Source of the DNA: Circinella minor
Lineage: Eukaryota; Mucoromycota; Mucoromycetes; Mucorales; Lichtheimiaceae
Length of the DNA: 64,000 nt
Reading direction: 5' to 3'
Assembly (NCBI GenBank): GCA_016758965.1
Contig: JAEPRB010000068.1
Coordinates: 62,001-126,000, forward strand
The position numbers were made by a program, and so were the translations under genes. Below, piece by piece: positions 54,355-64,000 of the stretch. Below the pieces are notes generated by a model, which was given only the letters and a program-made list of their open reading frames with translations, was not told the origin of the DNA and searched no databases. Position 1 is the stretch's first letter, and each line of letters begins with the position of its first letter.

Positions 54355-57300
54355 ATGTCTAAAAACGATCACAGCAATTCAACCAATTATGGTCAATCCA
54401 CTTTAGAACCTTCTCCACAATTTATTAAGTTTACATCACCTCCTTCTTCTGTTGCAAATAACAATAACAGCAACACAGCTACTTCAGCACAACCAGAACA
54501 GTCAACACCTTCTGCATTCTGGCGTAATCCTGTATATCCTCCACCAACAACAGCACCAACTACAAGTAATCCTAGCAACAATAATAATAATAAGAATAGT
54601 CCCATTCCAAGGCTTCGTCAAATTCAACCTACCTCACCACCTAATTCTGACAAGGAAGATCTATTTAAGCGTTCCGAAGCAACTATGTATCCGCCAGGTT
54701 ATCCTCCGCTGAATCGTCCTCCTACTATGGAGCAAGCTCCTCACCACCACCAACATAATCACGGACACCATCAACCAGTAGCTCCCCCACATCCATCGCA
54801 ACAGATACCTCGTGCAGGTGCTTCTACTTCTACTGCTCCTCCTCCACCACCAGCAACGACTCAAGGTGGAAGACGTACAAGAATTACGCGTGCTTGTAAG
54901 TTTTATCATTGTATTTTGATATGTAACTAGGTTTTCTTTGAAAAAATACTAATTTGAATATCTATTGGTGGGCTTGTGTATAATTTGTCAGGCGATACAT
55001 GTCGTCGTAAGAAAATCAAGTTAGTATTATTCTGTCACACATACGGACATAATGGAATAATAAGTACGATTTACTAACGTTTTTTAATAGATGTGATGTG
55101 GATGCTGTTTTCCCTTGTACAACTTGCCGGCAATACGATTGGGAATGCACTTTTAACGATGTAAGCTATTATTCAATATTTGAAGGCATATGTCTTATTT
55201 TTATTCTTATTCTTATTCTCTTATTCCGGTTTTTTCTGATTATTAGACTGCAAAAAAAAGAGGGCCACCTAAAGGGTACTTATTACTAAGCGTTGAAAAT
55301 TTAACAAATCAGGAAAACCTTAGCTAACCAAATATATATATAGATATATTGAAAGTTTAGAAACGCGACTGAAAAAGATGGAAAAATTACTTGAACAAAT
55401 GCAGTCTGGCGGCGAAGAAGGCTCTTCTGGAAAGAAACGAAAGCGTTCGAGTGATGAAGGAGATAGTGTATCCACTGGACCATCAGATAATCAATCCCAA
55501 CAAGAATCATTATCACCAGCTCCCGCCAATACTTTAGCTACAACCATCATTCCTGGTTGTAGTAGTAACTCGACTGTTAATAACAATAACATTAACAACA
55601 GCAAAAACAGCGAAGTAGATGGTGCCGATAAAGTCATGCGCTACCATGGTAGCTCGTCTGGTTACTATTTGATGCGTAATGTCATTCCAAGCGCACATGG
55701 ACACAATACGTCCATTATTGCAGCATCTCAACCACTCGATGAAGATGGTGAACGAAGTCAAATAACTGAAAATGGACCCACTGGTTTTAAAAAAGTGGAT
55801 GTATTTGATGATGACATCGTTCTTGTCCGTGATTCAGATGATACAACACGAGAAACGACAGAACATAGTGAAGAAGTAGTACCTCGTAAAGTCATTGAAA
55901 CCTTGGTTCATTGGTAAGTAGTAATAGAATTGGTACTCTTGTTAGAGAAGCTTTGTATTAAAAAACAAAATATTTAATAATAACAAATGCTCTTATAACA
56001 TTTAGTTACTTTGACATGCCCAACACCACATTGCCTATTTTAAACAAAGAAGAGTATCTTGACGCATTTGAAGAGCGTAAAACACCGCCTCCACCAACCC
56101 TTCTTACTTATGCTATTTGTTCTTATGCTTGTTTCTTAATTAATTCAGATAATCCTGTCTTCAAGGGTGCTGGAATGAACAGTGAGCAAGTGTTTCACAC
56201 ACTTGTTGAACGTGCGGCTCAATTGATTCGACGAGATTATTTGATACCAAGAATTTCAACAATCAAAGCGCTTGTTATTCTTTGCAGTCTACCCACTTAT
56301 TCGACCAGTTCTTATCGAAACTGGATACTAGCTGGAATGGCCGTGCGAATGGTAAGTTTGACACAAAAAAAGAGCTACTTACTATACAAAAGAAATCCAA
56401 GAACATTTTATAAATCTGTAATGAAAAAATAAATGTAAATTAGGCGCAAGATGTTGGATTGCATCGTACAGTGAAAACCGACCAAATGTCAAAAGAAAAC
56501 GTGGAAGCGCGCAAACGATTATGGTATAGTGTCTATGTGACCGATCGATGGTGCTGTGCTGTCATGGGTAGACCATTGGCGATTTCAGACTCGGATTGCG
56601 ACGTGGATCTTCCTGATATGAAGGGAGTTAATGGAGAAGACTACGATATCTTTGTCAACTTTGTAAAACTATCAAGTATTCTTGGTGAGTTATTACGGCG
56701 AATCTATTCACCCAAGGCAAAAGCGGCTGGTTACCGTGGCACTGCAATGGAACAAACAATGGCTCATTTTCAACGTATGCTGACGGAATGGTTTGGTCAA
56801 TTGCCAGATGATTGCCGTATCAGCGAAGAAGATTTGGTTGCCATTAAAAATAATCCGGAAAAATTCGCTGGTACGAAAAAGTTGGATCAAGGTGGACCAC
56901 TTACTATTTGTTATCATTCTGTCACTGTGCTTTTAAATCGTCCTTTTATTCTACTTGAAAATGAAACTTCTGGTGAAGGAGAAACAAATTATGCCGATGC
57001 TTCACGTAGATGTATGGAAGCTGCTAAATTGGTAATTGATATTGCACGTTTAGTACCATCAACAAGTACTTCACGGTTTGGATGGAATTTTGCTGGTAAG
57101 AAATCATAGGCTGACATGTGATACAACAAGTACAGGATTATCTCACCTTATTTTTTTAAATATATAAAAGTATATTCTGTATTTCAAGCTACATTGATTC
57201 ACGTATATAATTGTACAAGCAACAAACGCGATGTTGCCAAAACATCTCAACAATATGCACATATCAGTATGGAAGAGTGTTTGCCTGCAGTCATGAAGGA

Positions 57301-57793
57301 CATCCCTTATAAACCACCAATTATCCCATTCATTGAAAAGTTAATTGCATTGTTGGGCGCCGATTCGTCAAACCAAAAGGATAATGAAGACAAACGTACA
57401 GGTCCCGCGGTAACGGATGAATCACAACACCCAGCTCCTAATGCGTCGCCTATGAGCTTACAGCAAATGATTTCTGCAGATCCAAATGTTCCTTCAGCAT
57501 CAGCAGATACTACACAATCAACAACTGGTAATAATGCTAGTGATCAGTGGACATATCCTTCTACTACTCAGGCAACTTGGCAACAATTATTTTCATCTGC
57601 AGGGGCACCATTTACGGCTGATTCATCTACTGGTCTTGATTTACAAGGTATTGTAGTTGTGTTATTAGTGGAATTGATAGGGACAATATTGGATGCACAC
57701 AAGATGACTAATAAACAAAGGAATAATGATTATTTAGGAATTCTCTTTGGAAATCAACAACCTAATAATGATGCCAACTTCTTTATGCAGTGA
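54355..57793 (+). CDS. Zn2Cys6 fungal transcription factor
   Basis: Binuclear zinc-cluster regulator with a fungal-specific middle homology domain. Nine exons: 54355-54895, 54992-55019, 55091-55160, 55247-55275, 55344-55913, 56006-56351, 56444-57095, 57189-57647 and 57738-57793, about 916 residues. After a Ser/Thr/Pro/Asn/His-rich N-terminus, six cysteines at about 181, 184, 191, 199, 202 and 209 form C-x2-C-x6-C-x7-C-x2-C-x6-C. These are followed by a KKRGPPKG linker and a short coiled coil (YIESLETRLKKMEKLLEQM). The middle domain includes FDMPNTTLPILNKEEY, the GLHRTV block and RLWYSVYVTDRWCCAVMGRP. The cluster is split over exons 2 and 3. The last intron (57648-57737) is 90 nt and stop-free in frame, so a longer isoform is possible. 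Target genes unknown. Confidence 0.92.
57648..57737 (+). other. In-frame, stop-free last intron of the Zn2Cys6 gene
   Basis: Begins GTATTG and ends TTTAG, with a branch-like GACTAAT about 30 bases before the end. Length is 90 nt, a multiple of three, with no stop codon in frame. Splicing joins DLQ to GILFGNQQ; retention inserts 30 residues starting GIVVVLLVELIG. Confidence 0.6.
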
Positions 57794-58937
57794 AACACAC
57801 AAATGTAAACATTCAACACACTTCGCTCGCTCTCATTGATATATATATGTATATATATATACAAATATACACATAAGAGTATACTTTTATATACAAAAGA
57901 AAGAATTATCATAATATGTATATAGAAAAACTTCTACCGTTTTTTTACTCTTCTTTCTTATTTACCAACAATAATTCCTTCCCCCCTTTTTTTTATTAAG
58001 ACTGTAAAGCAACCGAACTTCAACAAACATTCTCTTAGCATCTTCATTATCATTAGAAAAAAGTAAATTGATAGTAATATATAGCAATAACTACGGGATC
58101 GTTTCTGTTTTTTTTATCATCATTGTTATCGTTTCATTTTTTGTATTATATATACATATGCATACATATAACGCAATAGCATGCGTATTTGTTATAGTTA
58201 CTGGATAACCCCACTTTCTACTTTAAGAAGCGTAAGAAAAAAGACGAGAGAACCATAGTGTACATCAAAGCTAGTGTTACGAGCCGGGCACAAGTAGAGA
58301 TTATCTTTAAGAAGTCAATCGACAATTTCGATTGATAATATGAATCTTTAGCCAATTTTTAGAAACCCATGGTAATTTTTTACTTGATGTATTATCGCTA
58401 CGTACGTTATTTCCTTATAAAACTCTCTTATAAAAAGAGAGATTACGTATAAGAAGGTAAAATGAATGTAGGTACGTACACGATCAACTTGAAATAAATT
58501 TTATTGTTAAATGAGTAATAATTCGGGGGAAAACAGTAAACGTGTCTTCCATTAAAAAATCAAATTACTTGATTTGTTTTTATTATTGCTCTCCTATTGT
58601 TATTTAAGATATCTATTATTGTACTGAAGCAGCCATGCTCGATGACAAGTCATTTTCTTTCAAAGATATAGATAAAACAAATACTTTGAACTTTCTGGAC
58701 AACCTGGACTTGCGCAATAACCAAGCTAGAAAAAATACCTGATTACTGGACTAACCTGGTAGGTTAGTAAGGAAGAAGGAATATACCTGATATAGATGAA
58801 AGGGGGAAAAGTGGGAGATTGTGAGTATAATGATATTTTACCATCTATTAGAAAATTGTACTTTATACGAAATTCATATGTTTATGATATTTATCATAAC
58901 TATATATCTATCCTTCATTATACAGATTGAAGGAAGG

Positions 58938-59388
58938 AGTAGTCATGAACACGACGAATTCCATGAAGCGATATACTTTGTGAATAGTCAAAAAACGCTA
59001 ATTTATCGATGATGTATGTATATGCAGCAGCGCAGAAATGCCTAGATATTTTTATGTTACTGTAATTTTCAAAATATGGTAGTTCTGTCTGAGGAAGATG
59101 CACGTCTACTGAACTTATTTATTGCTGCAAATCTGATCTTATCTCACATCTACGTATCCTTACAAGAAAAGTTGAAAACAGCGCGTGTTACCAAATGTAT
59201 TTATCCTGCCTTTTTAATCCAGGATATGCATATTTTTATTGAACAACAATGTGAAATTGCCAAAAGTAGTATTCGTCTATTGAAATCATGAAGTATTGGG
59301 TTTGAACCACATCAAAAAATTGAGCAAAAATGAAAGGCTAGTTTTGCCTACAGATGTGATTATGTTTTCAAACTGTAAGGATAACCGA
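58938..59388 (+). pseudogene. Decayed metacaspase paralogue
   Basis: Two blocks, in the same order and orientation as in the intact gene downstream, match its exons. Around 58938-58990 the frame reads SSHEHDEFHEAIY, against [13 protein letters not shown] at the intact exon 7/8 junction. At 59350-59388 it reads TDVIMFSNCKD, against [11 protein letters not shown] of exon 9 (about 23 of 33 bases identical by eye). The two blocks lie in different frames with stops between, so no protein is made. The spacing (about 260 against 290 bases within the exon 9 part) is similar. The copy lacks the intron that splits GF/DETIY in the intact gene, but sequence resembling the next donor (GATGATGTATG) is kept. 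The region of the catalytic Cys cannot be recognised. Confidence 0.6.
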
Positions 59389-59715
59389 TATCCGGCTGTG
59401 TCGCTGAAAATGAGCAAGGGACTACGACCAAGGCTATATTTGGTATGCTGTTATAATACAAAGAAATTAACGAGTCATAGTTTATGATAACGTGCCCAAA
59501 AAATGTTTCTTGAATTGTGTCACAATAAATAAATTTTTAGAATGGCTTACTGTGTCGTTGTACTACAACAAACATACCAAATATGTAGAGCATTATTGGT
59601 ACAACTATGAAATGAGAAATTTGTGAACGAGATTCTCTTCCGTAATATCCTTAACTCAATGCATCTAATCCTGTTGTTAGTCTTCATGCTTCTTTTACTT
59701 GTTAATAAGTTCTTT

Positions 59716-59741
59716 CAAAGAAAGAAAGAAAGAAAGAAAAA
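59716..59741. repeat. AAAG microsatellite
   Basis: About six AAAG units in the spacer upstream of the metacaspase gene. Confidence 0.85.
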
Positions 59742-60214
59742 GCATTGATATATAGCGTCCTTTATTATATGACAAAGAATCAAAGAAAGGATAAAAGGAA
59801 AAGGCTTAGCAGTATACTTTTAGTGTCATTTTTTTTTTTTTACCTTTGTTAACCCAATGAGATCACTTGGAACTATGTAAGTTCATTCTCTGGGAACAGT
59901 GATGGTGTGCTGTTATAAAATGTGGTCAGGTCATTAGTCTTTTCTTTTTGCTTACTTTATTAATTAAAATTGCAAATCTCGACAAGTGGCGAGAGAAAAC
60001 TTAGCAAATGAAGTGTGTATGCATTTGCCATATGTGCTTTATGAGAGTGCATGCCATGTGGCGCCTTTAAATTTGGTCCAAAATATAAAAAAGAAGCTTG
60101 TCATGTGAACGAATAAATGATGAAGTATGATGACGATGCGCAGCATTGGCACCACAATGCAACCAATGAATTATTTTAGACAAATGTCCGTTTTTCCTTT
60201 TTGCTTCGGAAACC

Positions 60215-60222
60215 TATAAAAA
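60215..60222 (+). promoter_or_regulatory. Probable TATA box of the metacaspase gene
   Basis: TATAAAAA lies about 85 bases before the start codon and is followed by a T-rich leader. Confidence 0.5.
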
Positions 60223-60302
60223 GGGGAACGTGTTTTTTTTCTCAATATTTTTTTTATATTATTAAAATCTTTTCGAAATTAACCAATTATTAATACAACA
60301 AC

Positions 60303-62202
60303 ATGGCAGACAGTGAATTTGTAAGTTTTTTTATTCCTTCATTCCGTTGTTATCTTTAAAAGTTTAATATATCAGATTGTGCACAGCAAACAGAGCTATT
60401 CATTAACTATCATCTACTGCTGATTTTTGTCACTGTTCTGCTTAAATACTATAGACACTAATAGACCCGGGCACTCCAGGTAAGAATTTGAATAGAATTA
60501 ACGAAGCAGCCTGATGAATATTTTGAAGAGATTCGGTTAAATGGCTAACTTAATATTCAAACGAAATACGGATTTTTTAGTACCTGTTTTCCGTAATGAT
60601 AGTGGATTACAGCTACATGTACATCCACATATAAAAGAACAACCTCCTCCAGATTATGTCTTATCTAATTGTAAATATATTATATTTTTATCATAATATA
60701 ATGATAGTAATAACAATAACTTAAAAATAAAATGTTGTCAATTAAAACAGGTCAAGGACGTAAGCGAGCTTTGTTGATTGGTATCAATTATACTGATACA
60801 CAACATGAACTTAAAGGTTTGTGTACCACCAAACAAGAAAAAGGGGGTTGGATAAAAAAATGATCCGGATACATACTTTGTGTTCAGTATCGGAACTAAA
60901 AATTTAACTTTATTATACCATTTAGGTTGTATAAACGATGTACATAACATTAAAGAATTTTTAATGGATTTATATAATTTTCAAGAGGTAAGTAAAGAAC
61001 ACATTTATACATTGTAAAAAAGTAGTAGATAAATATTTTCAGATATTCAGACTTTGGCTATTCTATGACGGGGGTTTTCAATAGGAAGACATGAGGATTT
61101 TGACGGATGATCAAACTGATGATCCACTTCGAATGCCGACACGAGTGAATATTTTGACTTCAATGCAATGGCTTGTGGAAGATGCTGAAGAAAACGACTC
61201 GTATGTAAAAGAATTTTTTTTTTGACAGAATACTAATATAACCTTGGTTGAAATTCTGATAAATATATGTTTTGGACTGGATATAATAGATTCTTTTTAC
61301 ATTTCAGTGGTCATGGTGGTAGAGTCAAGGATTTGAGTGGTGATGAATACGATGGATTTGAGTAAGCTCATAATCATATCATTTATTATTATATCTATCT
61401 TATACTTTTGAATATTAATTAAAGAATATTGATACTTATTACTCCATAGTGAAACAATTTATCCTCTTGATTTTGATCGATATGACGGCGACTCAGGACA
61501 AATTATCGACGATGTAAGTTACATGCCTTCCCAAGTGTATTATAAAATAAAAAGTGAATTTAAAAAATAACGTCGGAAGTTGTTATCATAGGATATGCAC
61601 GATTTGCTTGTTTCTCCACTTCCAGCAGGCTGTCGCCTGACAGCTATTTTTGACAGCTGCCATTCTGGTACGGCACTCGATTTACCGTATATTTATTCAA
61701 CTCAAGGTGAAATTAAGAACCACAATTTGTTCAAGTTTGCTGGTCGTCGTATTCTTCATGCTGGATTTGCCTACGCAACTGGTGACAGAGAAAATGCAAA
61801 AATGTTTATTAGTGAATTACCTGGACAATTGAAGGAAGCATCATCAGTAGCACGAGAAAACAGACGGAGCAATAGTTCACGAGCAGACGTCGTCATGTTT
61901 TCAGGTTGTAAAGACCATCAATCTTCTGCAGATGCCCAAGTAGACGGCATCCCAGCAACAGGAGCAATGTCTCATGCGTTCATTAGTTAGTATTATTTAT
62001 GATATTCCCTATATTTTATATCCGTAGCAAAGCATACTAACACACATAATAAATCGTTATAGCAACATTACGAGAAAACCCTGATCAATCATATCAAGAA
62101 CTATTAGTTAGCCTGCGAGAAATCCTTGGTGAGAAATATTCCCAACGGCCCCAAATGTCTTGTAGCCATCCAATTGACGTCTCACTGCAATTTATTTGTT
62201 AA
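60303..62202 (+). CDS. Type I-like metacaspase
   Basis: Caspase-fold cysteine protease that cleaves after Arg/Lys and takes part in stress, protein quality control and death in fungi (yeast Mca1/Yca1 family). Ten exons: 60303-60320, 60455-60479, 60581-60670, 60751-60816, 60926-60987, 61085-61200, 61290-61361, 61450-61513, 61592-61985 and 62063-62202, about 348 residues. Catalytic His134 lies in FSGHGG and Cys194 in FDSCHSGT. Other landmarks are RALLIGINY, the calcium-site style acidic segment [17 protein letters not shown], and the [11 protein letters not shown] and AMSHAFI strands. The N-terminal prodomain is only about 45 residues with a PPP stretch, far shorter than the Q/N-rich prodomain of yeast. 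The first two exons are tiny (18 and 25 nt) and inferred from phase. It converges on the AlaRS gene with a 153-base gap. Confidence 0.94.
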
Positions 62203-62355
62203 AAATATAGAAACAAGAAAGTATATAAAAAAATGAAATAAAAAAAAAGTGAAATAATACAAAAAAAAGTGATGTATGGTAGAAAGTGAGAAAGTGTGCG
62301 TGAGTGTGCGTGGAAGTACGATTTTTCTTTGTATATAAAATGATATTATTGCTAT

Positions 62356-64000
62356 TTAAGCACCAATCTTGAGCTTGGCAAACTCTTCAGCGGCCTTAGC
62401 AGCAGCATCTAAACCGTCAAGCTTATCACCAGAACCTTGTGCAGTTTCATCTTTACCGCCCTTCTTACCACCAACAATTTGAGCAACTACTTCAGCCCAA
62501 TCAGAAGCCTTAAAACCTTGACCAACAAGCTCCTTGCTGACGATACAGTTGTGAGAAACGCGTCCACTGCCTTCATCACCGCTCAAAACATAAACAGCCT
62601 TGTCCTTTAAGCTGGTCTTTACATAGTTGATAGCGCCTGACATTGCCTTGCCGTTATTACCAACATTTAAGACCTTAACTAAATACTTTGCCTCGGGGTT
62701 TGCTTCAAAGTAATCTTTAACAGCAGCAAGAGCATCCTTGTTTTGTTGATTCATCAATACCTTGTTAGCTTCAACAAATGCCTTTTTAACCTTGTTAAAG
62801 CGGTCGCGGAATTCAGCCTTGGTGACAGTAGAAATGGGGAGAGCATCTAAATCCTTGGACACGACCTTGAGGGCAGCATCCAAAGTTGATCCACTCAGTT
62901 TTTCAAGCTCATCCAATCGGCTTTCAAAGGCCTTGGCAGTGCGGACAGCAGCTTGAGCTTCTTCGCCAGTGACAGCAACAATACGACGAACGCCCTTGGC
63001 AATACCAGATTCTTCAAGAATAGCAAAGTGCTTGATATCACCAGTCTTAGGAACGTGAGTACCACCACAGAATTCAACACTGCTAGTAGCCCATTCAGGG
63101 TTAGAAACATCCTTCTCAATTTCATTAATGTCGAAACCGACAGAAATGACACGAACAGGGTCAGGATAAGTTTCACCAAACACAGCACGCAAACCGTGGA
63201 TGGCCTTGGCAATAGGCAATGGTACTTCTTTGGAATAAACCTTGGAGTTCTTTTCAACAAACCCATTACAGATTTTTTCAACTTCAGCAAGTTGAGGAGT
63301 GGTGACAGGAGTCTTCCAAGAGAAATCGAAACGAAGCTTTTCGGGAGCAACAAGAGAACCCTTTTGGTCAACGTTTTCACCGAGAACACGACGTAAAGCG
63401 AAGTTTAAAATGTGAGTAGCGGTGTGGTTATTCTTTAATGGAAGGCGACGAAGATCATCAAAAGAAAGTTCAACGTTAGTGTCGATCTTCAATTGACCGT
63501 ATTTGATAAAACCAATGTGAAGAACATAACCACCGAAGGATTGACAGTCTGTAACTGAAAACTCGGTTTCACCATCAAGAGTAATAATACTACCAGTATC
63601 GTATTCTTGACCACCAGATTCAGCATAGAAGTTGGTTTTATCGGTCAAAATACCAAAGCTGCTACCTTCAGGAATTTCTGTGGTTGATTCCAAGAATTCA
63701 TGCTTGTAGACAATAGCCTTGATCTTACTTTGAACATTACCGCTCACTACACATATATTTTGTTTTGTTTATCTCGTAGTCAGTATTTTAGTATGTATTG
63801 AAAGATTTCGTCACAGTTAAAAAAAATGAAAGAAAAAGAAAACTTACAATACTTGAATGAATCATCAGTATTAGGAACAGCATCGTTCTTATCCAAAGCA
63901 GCTAAATCATGGACATCCAAAGCTACAGCTTCTTCACCACCCTTTCCACCACGAGCTTTACGCGAAGCTTCCTTGGCAGCTTCTTGAGCTTCCTCAAATG
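62356..64000 (-). CDS. Alanyl-tRNA synthetase, C-terminal part (cut by window)
   Basis: Cytosolic-type AlaRS that charges tRNA-Ala and edits mischarged Ser/Gly. Only the C-terminal portion is in the window: 63848 to beyond 64000, an intron at 63747-63847, then the last exon 62356-63746 (about 464 codons). Visible parts are the end of the region preceding the editing domain (Ala/Lys/Glu-rich, EEAQEAAKEASRKARGG), and the editing domain with its metal-binding pairs NNHTATHILN and CGGTH. A coiled C-Ala linker and a GKKGGKDETAQGSGD loop-containing C-Ala domain end the protein. The catalytic aminoacylation domain lies outside the window at higher coordinates. Codon use is stronger (more C-ending codons) than in neighbours, as expected for a highly expressed gene. 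Confidence 0.95.

Larger units (their letters stand above)
57794..60302. other. Spacer with a decayed metacaspase copy
   Basis: Besides the relic at 58938-59388, this spacer holds an AAAG repeat (about 59716-59741), a hairpin ACTAACCT-GGT-AGGTTAGT near 58751-58769, and the metacaspase promoter. A short plus-strand frame at about 58636-58740 (starting MLDDKSFSFKD) reads in a protein-like way but is not recognised. Confidence 0.55.

Noticed and set aside
54661..54909. Minus-strand Arg/Ser/Thr-rich frame
   Set aside because: Antisense of the Pro/His/Ser-rich N-terminus of the Zn2Cys6 gene.
57194..57793. Reading the end of the Zn2Cys6 gene without the last intron as the only form
   Set aside because: A donor, branch-like sequence and acceptor at normal spacing are present, so splicing is preferred. 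The unspliced form is kept as a possible isoform.

Overview
The window comes from an AT-rich, intron-dense fungal nuclear genome. The gene set fits an early-diverging filamentous fungus of the Mucoromycota type. Support for this: nearly every gene is split by short GT-AG introns (mostly 60-150 nt, a few up to about 550 nt); there is a fungal Zn2Cys6 regulator, a type I metacaspase, an Acl4-type ribosome-assembly chaperone, an Fpk1/Kin82-type kinase, seipin and a UBXN4-like UBX protein; and spacers are full of poly-A/T tracts and microsatellites. The species cannot be named from the sequence alone. No rRNA gene, intact tRNA gene, CRISPR array or bacterial-type operon was seen. All exon maps were derived by eye from splice consensus, reading phase and family similarity.

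Layout. 1-4 kb: gene-free promoter side. 4.0-9.0 kb: urate oxidase (+) converges on acyl-CoA oxidase (-); both end in the peroxisomal targeting tripeptide AKL. 11.3-13.0 kb: Acl4-like TPR chaperone (+). 13.0-17.6 kb: long gene-free stretch before a small Myb/SANT protein (17.6-18.4, +). 21.2-22.2 kb: mitochondrial ribosomal protein mL46 (+), convergent with an unrecognised single-exon coiled-coil protein carrying a CxxC/CxxC pair (22.6-23.8, -). 25.8-31.1 kb: a dense same-strand trio, namely a gamma-glutamylcyclotransferase-like protein, seipin and Arp2. 32.2-34.8 kb: AGC kinase of the Fpk1/Kin82/NRC-2 type (-). 36.6-39.1 kb: UBXN4-like protein (+). 40.7-41.7 kb: linker histone H1 (-), with a weak candidate micro-gene diverging from it. 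42.9-46.1 kb: spacer holding a pogo/Tc1-type MITE. 46.2-47.9 kb: mitochondrial branched-chain 2-oxoacid dehydrogenase E1-alpha (-). 47.9-53.3 kb: the largest gene desert. 53.3-53.9 kb: small membrane protein (+). 54.4-57.8 kb: Zn2Cys6 transcription factor (+). 58.9-59.4 kb: decayed metacaspase copy. 60.3-62.2 kb: intact metacaspase (+). 62.4 kb to the end: alanyl-tRNA synthetase (-), running off the window.

The genes form no obvious biosynthetic cluster. Themes that recur by location are peroxisomal oxidation (uricase, acyl-CoA oxidase), mitochondrial function (mL46, BCKDH E1-alpha) and membrane or lipid homeostasis (seipin, flippase-kinase homologue, UBXN4-like ERAD protein). The items most worth a second look are the tandem metacaspase relic, the MITE with an internally iterated motif, the strong enrichment of the palindrome TACGTA in the gene-poor spacers, and an in-frame, stop-free intron in the Zn2Cys6 gene.
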